Of a stretch of 64,000 nt of DNA, positions 46,292 through 55,537 are shown piece after piece. Under the pieces are notes generated by a model that was not told the DNA's origin, ran no database searches, and saw only the letters and a program-made list of their open reading frames with translations. Source of the DNA: Chitinasiproducens palmae (lineage in GTDB: Bacteria > Pseudomonadota > Gammaproteobacteria > Burkholderiales > Burkholderiaceae). Each line of letters starts with the position of its first letter. Position 1 is the stretch's first letter. The position numbers were made by a program, and so were the translations under genes. Where the stretch lies: the NCBI RefSeq assembly GCF_900095735.1, contig NZ_FNLO01000002.1:75626-139625 (forward strand). The letters run 5' to 3'.

Positions 46292-48466
46292 TCAGTAACT
46301 GGCGCGCAGTGTCAGCAGTACGTTGCGCGGATCGCCGGTGATGCCGAAGTAGCTTGACGGCACGCGCGCATAGTAACGGCGGTCGAAGATGTTGTTGACC
46401 GACAGCGTGGCGTCGAGATAGCGATTGAAACGATAGCCAAGCTGCGCGTCGAACAGCGCATAGCCGCCCTGGACGGCTTCCGGCGTCCGGTAGGTGGAGC
46501 TCATGACGCGCACGCCTCCTCCGATGCGCACGCCTTCCAGTGCGCCCTGCGCGAGCCGATAACTGGTCCACAGTTTGAACAGGTGACGTGGTTCCTCGCC
46601 GTCCAAGGTCTGGCCGAGAGAGTAGGGATCGCTTTCGTAGCGTGTGTTGAGCAGCGTATAGCCCGCATAGACGCTCCAGTTCGGCGTCAGGTTGCCGCTG
46701 AGCTCCGCTTCCCAACCCTGGCTGCGCGCCTCGCCGGCTGCGACCGAGCCCGTCGCGTGCGCGGGATCGGCGACCGCGCGGCCGGTATCGTTGATTCGGA
46801 ACGCGGCCACGGTCGCGTTCAGTCGGCCATCGAGGAAGCGGCCCTTGACACCCACTTCGTACTGCTCACCGCTGCGCGGGCGCAACGCGTTGCCGTCGTA
46901 CGTCGTCTGGGTCTGCGGCGCGAAGATCTTCGTGTAGCTGCCGTACACGGAGACATCCGGCATGATGCGGTACACCAGTCCGGCATACGGGATGAACTTG
47001 TGGTTGACGCGGGCGTTGACCGACCAGTCTTCGACGGTCGGGAACAGCGACTGGCTCTGCTGGTTCATGAATGCTTCGCGCCCGCCCAGCACCAACGTCA
47101 GGCGGTCCAGCAACTGCACGCGCGCCTGTCCGTACACGCCGAATTGTTCGAGGCGCTGCTTGGTGTGGCTGTCAAAGGGCAGATTGGCCTGCGGAACGGT
47201 ATCCGGTGCGAAAGCGTCGAAGTAGCCCAGATCCTGATATGCGCTGAGCGAATCGGTCCAGACGGATTGGTAGTCTGCGCCGAACAGCAACGTATGCCGG
47301 CGGCCAAACAGTTCGACGGTTCCCGTCGTGTGCACGTCGACGCCGAACCAGTCGGTCGTCATCCGTTGCGCCTGGCCGGAGTAATCGACGAGATTGGTGT
47401 CGGGGTCGACACCGCCTCCCGCGTAGGCATACGTGCCGGTGTTGAGCAGGTGGCGATAGAACACCGTAGCCTGTGCGGTCCAGCCGTTGTCGAAGCGATG
47501 GATCAGGTTGGCATTCGCTTCCTGCATCGAGGTCCGGCCATAGTTCCAGCTCGGGCTGTAGTTCTGCGACACGTCGCCTGCAAGGAACCGGCCGTCGGTA
47601 TAAAGCGATTGCCCGTAATCGAAGGCCGGCAGCGTGTTGACCTGATGCGCGGCCGACACGGTCAGCGTTGTGCGCGGCGAGAAATCGTAGGCCAGTGCGC
47701 CGTACAGCGCGAGTTTCTTGCTGCGCGAATGATCTACGTTGAAGTGCCGGTCCTGCGCGACGACGACGGCGCGACCGCGCAGCGCGCCGTCGGGGGTCAG
47801 CGGGCCGGTCACGTCGAGCATCTGTCGATAGTTCGACCATGAGCCGACCATCGTCTCGCTTTCGAGATGGAACGTGTCCGCCGGCGCCTTGCGGACCAGG
47901 TTAACGGTGCCGCCCGGCTCGCCCGTCCCATCGAGGAGGCCGGCGGGTCCCCGAAACACTTCGGCGCGATCGTAAAAGGCCAGGTCGAACTGTGGTTGAT
48001 ACTGCAGGCCGCTGGCAATCGCGATGCCGTCGAACTCGATGCCTACCGGATAGCCGCGTGCGGTGTAGTAAGCGGTGCTGTCCCCGTAAGTCACCGCCGT
48101 CACGCCGGTGGCATAGCGCAGGGCCTCTTCGACCGTCGTCATGTTCTGGTCGTTCATTCGCTCCCGAGTCACCACCGACACTGAATCGGGCACGTCGAGA
48201 AGGTCCGTAGCGGTTTTGCCGGCCACTGTTGCGGCGTTGCTTGTGTAGCTGCCGTTGCCCTCGCTGGTCGCGTCCAGCGTGCGTCTAGCCTGTGCTTTCA
48301 CCTCCGGCAAGCTAGCGGGCTCGTCGATCTGCGCATTTGCGTCGACGCTCCAAACGCTCAGTACCGCTGCAGCGACCGGCAGCAGGAGAAGATAGGGGCG
48401 CCCGCTCGCCGTGACCACGGCGCGGGCGGTTTGCGCGATGTCGGCGCGGATACTGAATAAGCTCAC
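46292..48466 (-). CDS. TonB-dependent siderophore receptor
   Basis: A 724-residue outer-membrane receptor: signal peptide with hydrophobic core YLLLLPVAAAVLSVWSV and cleavage near ANAQ, a plug domain (LLDVPDSVSVVTRERMNDQ, EVFRGPAGLLDGTGEPGGTVNLVRK) and a beta-barrel ending in LTLRASY. Unlike the receptor at 15343 it has no STN domain, so it does not signal to a sigma factor. Its gene is divergent from an AraC regulator at 48725, a common xenosiderophore arrangement. Starts with GTG at 48466, preceded by GGGGTTCAA. Confidence 0.92.
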   Translation of the reverse strand: MSLFSIRADIAQTARAVVTASGRPYLLLLPVAAAVLSVWSVDANAQIDEPASLPEVKAQARRTLDATSEGNGSYTSNAATVAGKTATDLLDVPDSVSVVTRERMNDQNMTTVEEALRYATGVTAVTYGDSTAYYTARGYPVGIEFDGIAIASGLQYQPQFDLAFYDRAEVFRGPAGLLDGTGEPGGTVNLVRKAPADTFHLESETMVGSWSNYRQMLDVTGPLTPDGALRGRAVVVAQDRHFNVDHSRSKKLALYGALAYDFSPRTTLTVSAAHQVNTLPAFDYGQSLYTDGRFLAGDVSQNYSPSWNYGRTSMQEANANLIHRFDNGWTAQATVFYRHLLNTGTYAYAGGGVDPDTNLVDYSGQAQRMTTDWFGVDVHTTGTVELFGRRHTLLFGADYQSVWTDSLSAYQDLGYFDAFAPDTVPQANLPFDSHTKQRLEQFGVYGQARVQLLDRLTLVLGGREAFMNQQSQSLFPTVEDWSVNARVNHKFIPYAGLVYRIMPDVSVYGSYTKIFAPQTQTTYDGNALRPRSGEQYEVGVKGRFLDGRLNATVAAFRINDTGRAVADPAHATGSVAAGEARSQGWEAELSGNLTPNWSVYAGYTLLNTRYESDPYSLGQTLDGEEPRHLFKLWTSYRLAQGALEGVRIGGGVRVMSSTYRTPEAVQGGYALFDAQLGYRFNRYLDATLSVNNIFDRRYYARVPSSYFGITGDPRNVLLTLRASY

Positions 48467-48556
48467 TTGAACCCCGATCGGTTTTTGACGTTAATGACTG
48501 GCGGCGCAGCGGACGGCGCAGCGGCATGCCACGGCGATACAATGTCGGCCGCGGAC

Positions 48557-48575
48557 AAAATGAGACGCATTCTTT
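48557..48575. promoter_or_regulatory. Weak Fur-box-like site
   Basis: AAAATGAGACGCATTCT contains AATG-N5-CATT, reminiscent of half-sites in Fur boxes, in the 258-bp spacer between the receptor and AraC genes. The match is partial. Confidence 0.35.
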
Positions 48576-48724
48576 TTTGAAGTGGGCGCCGTCCGTCAAG
48601 GGAGGCTGCATGCCGCACAGGATATTCGGCACACCGCTCCTGCTGTTGCCAAGTTCCGTCGAGAAACGGACTAGTTCTGTCGTTTTCTCACTATCGCCAG
48701 CATTTCGGACAGTTTGGAAGGGAA

Positions 48725-49510
48725 ATGAAAGAGTTCCTGGTCGGACGTTACCCGAAGCCTCGCACGCCCCAATTGAGGCCGGTCATCGCGAAGGTCGTCC
48801 ATCTGCAGCATGGCGACCGCCTGTTCTGGCACCAGCACGAGCAGGCGCAGATGGTTGTCGCGCTGACCGGCATCGTCCGCGTGCTGACGCCGAAGCGCAC
48901 CTGGACCCTGCCGGCGTCGCGAGCGCTGTGGATTCCATCCTCGGTCGAGCACGAGATCCATGCACTTGGAGCCCTCGAACTGTGCAGCTTGTATATCGAG
49001 CCGGAAGCGTTGCCGCTGCGCTGGCGCGAGCCAGGTCCGGTCGTCGCCACGGCGCTGATTCGCGAGCTGATGCACGGCATCAGCGCCGGCGGGCCTGCTT
49101 ACGATGAGGGGGGGCAGGCCGCGCTGATGGCGACGCTGATCCTGAAAATACTCGGCGACCTGACACCCTTACCGGAGAGCGGCTTGCCGCTGCCTCGCGA
49201 CAGCCGCCTCCAGGCAATCTGCGCGCACTTGATGAGCGAGCCGTCGAGCGCCGCGTCGCTCGACATATGGGGACAGCGCCTTGGTGCGAGCAGCCGCACC
49301 CTGGCGCGCCGTTTCAAGTCGGAGACCGGCCTGACCTTTGGCCAGTGGCGCCAGCACCTGCGCGTCGCCGAGGCGATGAGTCGTCTCGCGCAGGGCGAGG
49401 CGGTCTCGCGTATCGCTGCCGAGCTGGGCTACCGCAGCGCCAGCGCGTTCATCGCCATGTTCCGGCAAGTGGTGGGAGACTCGCCGCGTCGCTATGGCTC
49501 CCCTGCCTGA
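48725..49510 (+). CDS. AraC-family regulator of the adjacent receptor
   Basis: A 261-residue regulator with a cupin sensor (FWHQHEQAQMVVALTGIVRVLTP) and a C-terminal double helix-turn-helix (LDIWGQRLGASSRTLARRF and VSRIAAELGYRSASAFIAMFR). Similar to the RipA/YbtA-like or NimR-like AraC group. GGAAGGGAA precedes the ATG. It lies divergent from the TonB receptor and likely activates or represses it; ligand unknown. Confidence 0.9.
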   Translation: MKEFLVGRYPKPRTPQLRPVIAKVVHLQHGDRLFWHQHEQAQMVVALTGIVRVLTPKRTWTLPASRALWIPSSVEHEIHALGALELCSLYIEPEALPLRWREPGPVVATALIRELMHGISAGGPAYDEGGQAALMATLILKILGDLTPLPESGLPLPRDSRLQAICAHLMSEPSSAASLDIWGQRLGASSRTLARRFKSETGLTFGQWRQHLRVAEAMSRLAQGEAVSRIAAELGYRSASAFIAMFRQVVGDSPRRYGSPA

Positions 49511-49576
49511 GCGGGCGAGGGGGGCATGCCGACGTCATGATCGAGATGGCCGCGGCCGCGGCGCGTCGGCATTCGA

Positions 49577-50599
49577 TCACGGTGACGGATGATGCGTGAG
49601 CGTGACGATCAGCAGCAGGGTGAATGCGCCGACGGCAATCGCCAACAGCAGCGCCAGCGGGTCGCTCGCGCCAGCGTGCGCCAGCAAGGCCGTGGCGACC
49701 GGCCCCGCAAGCTGCACCGCGCGCCAGCCGCGTATGCCATGTGCCCTCAGGCGACCGACCCGGTCGGCACCGACGAGCGCGCGACACAGATTGACGCTGC
49801 CGGCGAGCGTGCCTGGCATCAGCAGGCCGATCAGCGCGAGCAGCATCACGCGTCCCAGCCAGGCTTCGGTATCGGGCAAGCGAGACAGCGCCAGCGATAA
49901 CGCAAGCGCGCTGCCGACGGTGACGATCGTCAACGGCAGCAACAGCGCGATTCGATGCGCCTGCCAACTCCGCAGCGCGACGCGCAGGCGTTGCTGCCGT
50001 TCGTGCGTGCGCCAGAGCGGACCGGGCCATGCAGCCTCCGCGCGCGTGGGCGGCGAGCCGCCGTGCGAGGCATTGGCTTCGTCGCCTGCGTTGCGCCGCA
50101 TGGTCCGATCGAGGCCGGGGATTGTCAGCCGTGGCGTCGCGTAACGCTGCGCGGCAGGCGACGGTGCCAGAGGTGCCGCTTCCGGTGCGGACTCGAGGTC
50201 GGCGGGACCACCGGGACCACCGGGACCGCCAGGCTCGCCGGCGCCCGCACGTCCATCGAGTGCCTCCCGCCCGTCGCGCCCTTCGAGCCGCCGCACCTGG
50301 CCCATGAAACGCACGCCGTGGCGCGGCAGCGTTTTGAGCAGTGCCGGTGCGATGCCATGTTCCGCCAGGCGCAGGCGCAATGCACGGGTGAGTTGGTGGT
50401 AGCTGCTGTCGGTGACGATGACGCCCTTGTCGGTCCACACACGGGCCATGACGGCCGCCTTGCTGGCTTCGCCATCGAGGACCAGGCAAAGCAATTCGGC
50501 TTCGTTTGCCGTCAGTTCGGATCGTTGACCGACGCTTTCCAGCGTCATCAAATGGCTGTCGAAGAACAAACGGTTTTCAATCAGGTAACGTTTCATCAT
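49577..50599 (-). CDS. ToxR-like membrane-anchored transcriptional regulator
   Basis: A 340-residue protein. Residues 1-100 form an OmpR/ToxR-type winged helix (ELTANEAELLCLVLDGEASK, then TDSSYHQLTRALRLRLAEHG and LKTLPRHGVRFMG). A Gly-Pro linker with GGPGGPGGP follows, then three hydrophobic segments near residues 225-250 (LLLPLTIVTVGSALALSLAL), 260-283 (LLALIGLLMPGTLAGSVNLC) and 315-335. It would bind DNA from the inner membrane, as CadC and ToxR do. The next gene upstream on the same strand is flhA, 659 bp away, so it is the best candidate regulator of the Flag-2 locus. Tandem ATG at 50599/50596. Confidence 0.8.
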   Translation of the reverse strand: MMKRYLIENRLFFDSHLMTLESVGQRSELTANEAELLCLVLDGEASKAAVMARVWTDKGVIVTDSSYHQLTRALRLRLAEHGIAPALLKTLPRHGVRFMGQVRRLEGRDGREALDGRAGAGEPGGPGGPGGPADLESAPEAAPLAPSPAAQRYATPRLTIPGLDRTMRRNAGDEANASHGGSPPTRAEAAWPGPLWRTHERQQRLRVALRSWQAHRIALLLPLTIVTVGSALALSLALSRLPDTEAWLGRVMLLALIGLLMPGTLAGSVNLCRALVGADRVGRLRAHGIRGWRAVQLAGPVATALLAHAGASDPLALLLAIAVGAFTLLLIVTLTHHPSP

Positions 50600-51258
50600 T
50601 GGGATCGCCTGACACAGAAAACGACGCAAGGTCGCTGCGCGATGCGTGTCATCGCGGAAGAAATGGGAGAGCTGGCGAGCTGCGGGAAGGCCGGAGCTGT
50701 GGGAAGTGCGCTGAACGCGGGGACGCTGCCCGGCGGCGCGCGCCGCGGCCCGCGCGGGCGCATCGCTGCACACTGCCGACTGCGCAGGCGAAGCGTGCTG
50801 ACCGGCCTTGGCTCGAATCGCGCGCAATGCGCTGACGGGAACGCACGCCGAAGGCGGCGCCCGCTTGCGGGGGAAGGGCGCGATGTCCAGTGCGGATCGG
50901 CAGAGTCCCGCGTTGCCAGCAATGCGGCATGGGATTCGGCGACCTCGCATCGCGCACGCTCGACATCGGGTACCGATGCTGCGCATCAGGCATCTCGAAA
51001 GCGACGGCGGCTGTCGCAAAATCCGCTGCCGGCGCGAGGGTTCGCTGCCGCGGGCACACTGCACCGCATGAGCGGCTATTCTATGTGCCGTATGACGACG
51101 CGAGCCGCGCCGGTCGCAAAAAAGTAATCGTGTTTTACCTTTAGGCCAAGCGTATGCACGCCCTGCAAGACGCGGTCGAGGCGCGCGCTGCGCGCGCGCC
51201 TCGACCCCTACAGGCAGCGACAGGGCGCGCGCAGTGCCGCTCGACGTCATGATGCCGC
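50600..51258. other. Intergenic region between flhA and the ToxR-like gene
   Basis: No gene is supported. It contains a perfect 15-bp hairpin (51174-51206) after flhA and an A/T-rich stretch (about 51115-51145, with TTTTTT on the minus strand) that may be the ToxR-like promoter or a late terminator tract. Confidence 0.5.
51174..51206 (-). terminator. Long perfect hairpin downstream of flhA
   Basis: GGTCGAGGCGCGCGC (51174-51188) pairs with GCGCGCGCCTCGACC (51192-51206) around a 3-base loop, about 52 bases after the flhA stop on its strand. No adjacent T-run; the nearest T-tract on the minus strand is some 55 bases further. It may mark the transcript end or stabilise it. Confidence 0.6.
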
Positions 51259-53349
51259 TCAACTGAGTGAACCGACGACTTCGACCTCCGTCTCGTCGGG
51301 GACCTCCGCGTACGACAGTACATGCAGGCCCGGCGCAAACAGCCGGGCGTGCCGTGCCAGGAAGCCCCGTAACGGTGGCGCGACGAGCAGCACCGGCGGC
51401 GCGCCGCTGCTGCGCATCTTCTCGGCCACGGACAGCATGCCGGCTTGCAGCTGACTCATGACGTTCGGCGCCACGGGGAAGTCGTCGCCGGGCGTCTTGC
51501 CCGCCTGCTCGACCTGGCCGAATGCGCTCAGCAGGATGCTCTCCAGTTCCCCCGCGACGCTGCACACGCGCAGGCGTTGCAGTGAACCGGTCAGATTCAC
51601 GACAATCTCCCGGCGCAGCGCGATGCGCGCTCGGGCCACGAGACCGTGGATGTCCTGCGCGTTATCCGCCCCTTCGATCAGTGCCTCGGCGACGCAGCCG
51701 ACATTGCGCAGCGCAACGCCTTCCTGGAGCAGCGCACGGGCGATGCGGGCCAGTTGCGGCAGGCTCACGGCCTTTTCCAGTGCCTCGCGCAGGCGCGGCC
51801 GCGCCGGCAGCAGCCGCTCCGACAGACCGAGCGCATCGTCGACGTCGAACAGTTCGGCCGCGTGGTCGCGCACGACCCGTTCGAGGTGCGTAACGATGGC
51901 CGACGCACAGTCCACCACCTGGTAGCCGAGCGCCAACGCCTCGCCCTTGCTTTCCGGACCGATCCACTGTACCTCCATGCCGTAGGCGGGCTCGATCGTG
52001 GTGATGCCGTCTATGTCGCCATACACCGCTGCGGAACGGATCGCCATGAGCCGATCCGGATGCACGCTGCCCTCCGTCACCTCGACGTCGTGCAGGCAGA
52101 TCGAATAGTGGTTGGCCTGAAGACGCAGGTCGTCGCGCAGCACGAAAAGCGGCAGCAGGAAGCCCAGCTCGTTGGTCAGACTGGCGCGCACGCCTGCCAG
52201 CCGACGCGGCAGTGCGCCGCCTTGATTTTCGTCAAGCAAACCGAGCAGGCGATGACCGAGCCGCACCGTCACCGCCGCGCCGGGCGTGATCGCGTCCCAA
52301 TCGAGCGGCGCCGGCGCGGCGTCCTGCGCGATCACCTCCATCGCACGTTGCGACGCCTCCTCGACCCCGGCCGGCTCGGCCCGATCCAGGCGCCAGCCAG
52401 CGTATCCCAGCGCTGCGGCGAAGCCGCCAAACACGAGCCACGGCATGCCGGGAATCAACGCGAGCACGAGCAGCACGCCGGCCGCGCCGTAGAAGGCGCT
52501 AGGCGAGGCGAGCAACTGGGCGTGAACCTGCTTTTCGAGACCGCGGTCGTCGTCCGCCCGCGTGACGATCACGGCTGCCGCCGCCGCCAGCAGGAGCGCA
52601 GGGATCTGCGCGACCAGCCCGTCGCCGATGGTGAGGAGCGCGTACAGCCGCAGCGCCTCGTCGAACGACAGACCGTGCGAGACCATGCCGATCGCCACGC
52701 CGCCGATCAGATTGATCAGCAGGACGAGGATGCCGGCGATCGCGTCACCGCGAACGAATTTCGAGGCGCCGTCCATGGCACCGTAGAAATCGGCTTCGAG
52801 GGCGGTCTCTCGGCGACGCTGCTGAGCCTGCTCCTGATTGATGAGCCCCGCGTTGAGGTCGGCATCGATCGCCATCTGCTTGCCCGGCAACGCATCGAGC
52901 GTGAAGCGCGCCGAGACTTCGGAGATGCGCTCGGCGCCCTTGGTGACCACAACGAAGTTGATGATCATCAGGATCACGAACACGACCAGGCCAACCATGA
53001 AGTTGCCGCCGATCACCACCTTGCCGAAGGCTTCGATCACCTGACCCGCCGCGGCTGTGCCGTGGCCGCCGTTGAGCAGCACGACGCGGGTGGATGCGAC
53101 GTTCAGGCTCAGCCGCAACAGCGTCGCCGCCAGGATGACGGTCGGGAAGGCGGAGAAATCCAGCGGCCGGCGCACGCTGACGCTGACCAGCACGACCACC
53201 AGCGCGAGCACGATGTTGAAGGTGAACAGAAAGTCCAGCGCGGCGGGCGGCAGCGGCAGGATCACCATCGCGACGATCGCGAGGACGAGTGCCGGCGTGC
53301 CCAGGCGGGCGGGCTTGAGTCGAGCGAGACGCTGCTTGATCGATTTCAT
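51259..53349 (-). CDS. flhA: Flagellar export gate protein FlhA (Flag-2 type)
   Basis: A 696-residue export-gate protein with eight N-terminal membrane helices, the FHIPEP-family signature RISEVSARFTLDALPGKQMA (about 141-160) and a large cytoplasmic C-terminal domain that docks export substrates. Its ATG overlaps the flhB stop by ATGA, so it is translationally coupled. Last gene of the fliMNPQR-flhBA operon. Confidence 0.97.
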   Translation of the reverse strand: MKSIKQRLARLKPARLGTPALVLAIVAMVILPLPPAALDFLFTFNIVLALVVVLVSVSVRRPLDFSAFPTVILAATLLRLSLNVASTRVVLLNGGHGTAAAGQVIEAFGKVVIGGNFMVGLVVFVILMIINFVVVTKGAERISEVSARFTLDALPGKQMAIDADLNAGLINQEQAQQRRRETALEADFYGAMDGASKFVRGDAIAGILVLLINLIGGVAIGMVSHGLSFDEALRLYALLTIGDGLVAQIPALLLAAAAAVIVTRADDDRGLEKQVHAQLLASPSAFYGAAGVLLVLALIPGMPWLVFGGFAAALGYAGWRLDRAEPAGVEEASQRAMEVIAQDAAPAPLDWDAITPGAAVTVRLGHRLLGLLDENQGGALPRRLAGVRASLTNELGFLLPLFVLRDDLRLQANHYSICLHDVEVTEGSVHPDRLMAIRSAAVYGDIDGITTIEPAYGMEVQWIGPESKGEALALGYQVVDCASAIVTHLERVVRDHAAELFDVDDALGLSERLLPARPRLREALEKAVSLPQLARIARALLQEGVALRNVGCVAEALIEGADNAQDIHGLVARARIALRREIVVNLTGSLQRLRVCSVAGELESILLSAFGQVEQAGKTPGDDFPVAPNVMSQLQAGMLSVAEKMRSSGAPPVLLVAPPLRGFLARHARLFAPGLHVLSYAEVPDETEVEVVGSLS

Positions 53350-54491
53350 GATTCGATGGGTTGAACTAGCGCCGCCGGCACGGGGACGGTGGCCGGCCTC
53401 ACGGGCCGCCGCCGGCGTTCGCCGCGCCGGTATGCGTCGAGCTGCATGACGTAGCTGAGCACGATCGCCACTGCGCGGTACAGGCCGGCGGGTATTTGCT
53501 GATCGATCTGGCTGGTGTAGTAGACCGCTCGCGCGAGCGGCGCCAGGGGAAGCACTTCGATGTGATGGGCCTCGGCGATGCGGCGGATCGCCATGGCCAT
53601 TTCGTCGACACCCTTCGCGACCACGAACGGTGCCTCCGCGCGCGCCGTGTCGTACTTCAAGGCCACCGCGTAGTGCTCAGGGTTCACGATCACGACGTCC
53701 GCCTGCGGCACGCTTCGACGCAGACCTCGCATCGCAAACTGGCGCTGCAACTGGCGAATCCGCCGGCGCACTTCCGGGCTGCCCTCGGAATCCTTGTTTT
53801 CCTGCTTCACCTCCTGCTTGGACATGCGCTGCTGGCGCATGAAGAGGAAACGTTGCATCGGCGCGTCGGCGATGCCGAAGAGCATGACGATCCCGAGCAG
53901 CGCGGCGATCACGCCGAACAGCTGCACGCCGGCAGTGCGCACTGCCGCACCGAGCGGCAACGTCAGCAGATGCAGCATCGCGGCGAAGCCCGCGCGCAAC
54001 GCCAGCCAGAGGGCGAACGCCAGCGTGACCGTTTTCAGCGTGCCGAGCAGGAATGTGCCGATGTGCCGCATCGAGAGCAGCCGCTTGGCGTTCGCGAGCG
54101 GACTGAGGCGTTGCACGCGCGGCATGAGCGAGTGCGTCGATACGGTCCATCCGCCCCACAGCAGACTGCCGCCCAGTACGCAGACCGGCGTGGCCAGCAA
54201 GGGCAGCAGCATGAGCATGGTCAATCGCGCGGCGGCGGGCAGGGCCAGATCGAGCGCCGCGTCGAGCGTCGCGCCCCCTTCGCCGCCCGGCGCGGACTGC
54301 AGGGCGGCGAACGCCACCCCGAACAAGGCGGCCAACTGGCGACGCCAGCCAGGCATCGCCAACAAGATGACCTGTAGCGCGACGAGCAGGCCGACCGCGA
54401 CGGCGAAATCGCGCGAACGCGGCACCTGCCCCTTTTCGCGTGCCTTGCGCAGCTTGCGCGGCGTTGCCTTTTCGCGCTTCTCAGTTGCCAT
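53346..54491 (-). CDS. flhB: Flagellar export switch protein FlhB
   Basis: A 381-residue protein with the N-terminal EKREKATPRKLRKAREKGQVPRSRD start, four membrane helices and a C-terminal cytoplasmic domain. FlhB self-cleaves at an NPTH loop to switch export specificity; here the loop reads NPEH at about 270-273, keeping Asn and Pro. The tail is Arg-rich. It overlaps fliR by 11 bases upstream and flhA by 4 bases downstream. Confidence 0.96.
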   Translation of the reverse strand: MATEKREKATPRKLRKAREKGQVPRSRDFAVAVGLLVALQVILLAMPGWRRQLAALFGVAFAALQSAPGGEGGATLDAALDLALPAAARLTMLMLLPLLATPVCVLGGSLLWGGWTVSTHSLMPRVQRLSPLANAKRLLSMRHIGTFLLGTLKTVTLAFALWLALRAGFAAMLHLLTLPLGAAVRTAGVQLFGVIAALLGIVMLFGIADAPMQRFLFMRQQRMSKQEVKQENKDSEGSPEVRRRIRQLQRQFAMRGLRRSVPQADVVIVNPEHYAVALKYDTARAEAPFVVAKGVDEMAMAIRRIAEAHHIEVLPLAPLARAVYYTSQIDQQIPAGLYRAVAIVLSYVMQLDAYRRGERRRRPVRPATVPVPAALVQPIES

Positions 54492-55260
54492 CAGCGACTC
54501 CGAGCCACGCGCTCAACAGGTCGTGTGCGCGAGTCGACAGCGAGACGTAGGCGGTCGGGAACGCATCGACGGACATCGCGAAGGTCAACAGGCCCGCGGC
54601 GATCGTGACCGCGAAGCCGAGCGAGAATACGTTGATGGTCGGCGTGGCGCGGCTGAGCAGGCCTAGCCCGATCTGGATCGCGAGCGTGACCGTGACGGCG
54701 GGGAGGGCAAGGAGCATGGCACTGGCGAACACCCAGCTCAGTTGATACGCAAGATTGCGCAGTGCGAACGCGTCCACGCCGGCATTGAGCGGCCAGACGC
54801 GGAACGACGCGTACACGACATCGATCAGCACCAGGTGCGAATTGGTCGCCAGGAACATCAGTCCGCAGAGCAGGGTGAGAAAGTTCGACAGGACATTGGA
54901 TTCGACGCCGTTCAGCGGGTCGTTGATCTGGCCCACGGTGAAGCCGCACTTCGAGGCAATCACGAAGCCGGCGAGACTGAACGCCGCACTGACGAACTGC
55001 AGGGCCATCCCGAACAGCAGGCCGATGAGGAGCTGGTCGACGGTGCGCACCGCGCCGGCCAGCGACACGAGCGGGACGTCCGGCGGCGTCGCGCCCGGCA
55101 GCGCCAGCCAGGTGAGCAGAAGCGCCGCGCCCATCCGCGCACGCATCGGCACCACGCCGTCGCCGAAGACCGGTGCGGCGCCCAACGCCGCACCGATCCG
55201 GCAGAAGGGCCAGAACAGACGACCGACCAGATCCAGCAGGGAGGCGAGCACGGTCTCCAT
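54481..55260 (-). CDS. fliR: Flagellar export protein FliR
   Basis: A 259-residue protein with about six membrane helices (METVLASLLDLVGRLFWPF; QINDPLNGVESNVLSNFLTL; AIQIGLGLLSRATPTINVFSLGF), part of the FliPQR export-gate channel. Start at 55260, five bases after the fliQ stop; the upstream in-frame region to 55308 overlaps fliQ and is rejected. Confidence 0.94.
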   Translation of the reverse strand: METVLASLLDLVGRLFWPFCRIGAALGAAPVFGDGVVPMRARMGAALLLTWLALPGATPPDVPLVSLAGAVRTVDQLLIGLLFGMALQFVSAAFSLAGFVIASKCGFTVGQINDPLNGVESNVLSNFLTLLCGLMFLATNSHLVLIDVVYASFRVWPLNAGVDAFALRNLAYQLSWVFASAMLLALPAVTVTLAIQIGLGLLSRATPTINVFSLGFAVTIAAGLLTFAMSVDAFPTAYVSLSTRAHDLLSAWLGVADGN

Positions 55261-55265
55261 TGTCG

Positions 55266-55535
55266 CTACTGGATCAGGACGGTGGCGCGCGTGAACACTT
55301 CGACGCAATATTCCATCATCGAGCGGGCGAGCCAGTGCGCACCGACGATGACGGTCAGCAACGTCACCAGCAATCTCGGCAGGAAACTCAGGGTCTGCTC
55401 GTTGATCGAAGTGAGCGCCTGGAAAACGCTGACCGCGAGGCCCACCAATAGGCTGGGCAGGATCAGCGCGGTGACCAGCATGGCGGCGAAGCGCAGCGCG
55501 CCGCCGATCATTTCTACGATGAGGTCGGGTGACAT
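55266..55535 (-). CDS. fliQ: Flagellar export protein FliQ
   Basis: An 89-residue two-helix membrane protein (LVTALILPSLLVGLAVSVFQALT and FLPRLLVTLLTVIVGAHWL) of the export gate. ATG at 55535 gives MSPDLIVEMIG, matching the family N-terminus; an in-frame TTG at 55541 overlapping the fliP stop could initiate as well. Confidence 0.93.
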   Translation of the reverse strand: MSPDLIVEMIGGALRFAAMLVTALILPSLLVGLAVSVFQALTSINEQTLSFLPRLLVTLLTVIVGAHWLARSMMEYCVEVFTRATVLIQ

Positions 55536-55537
55536 CT

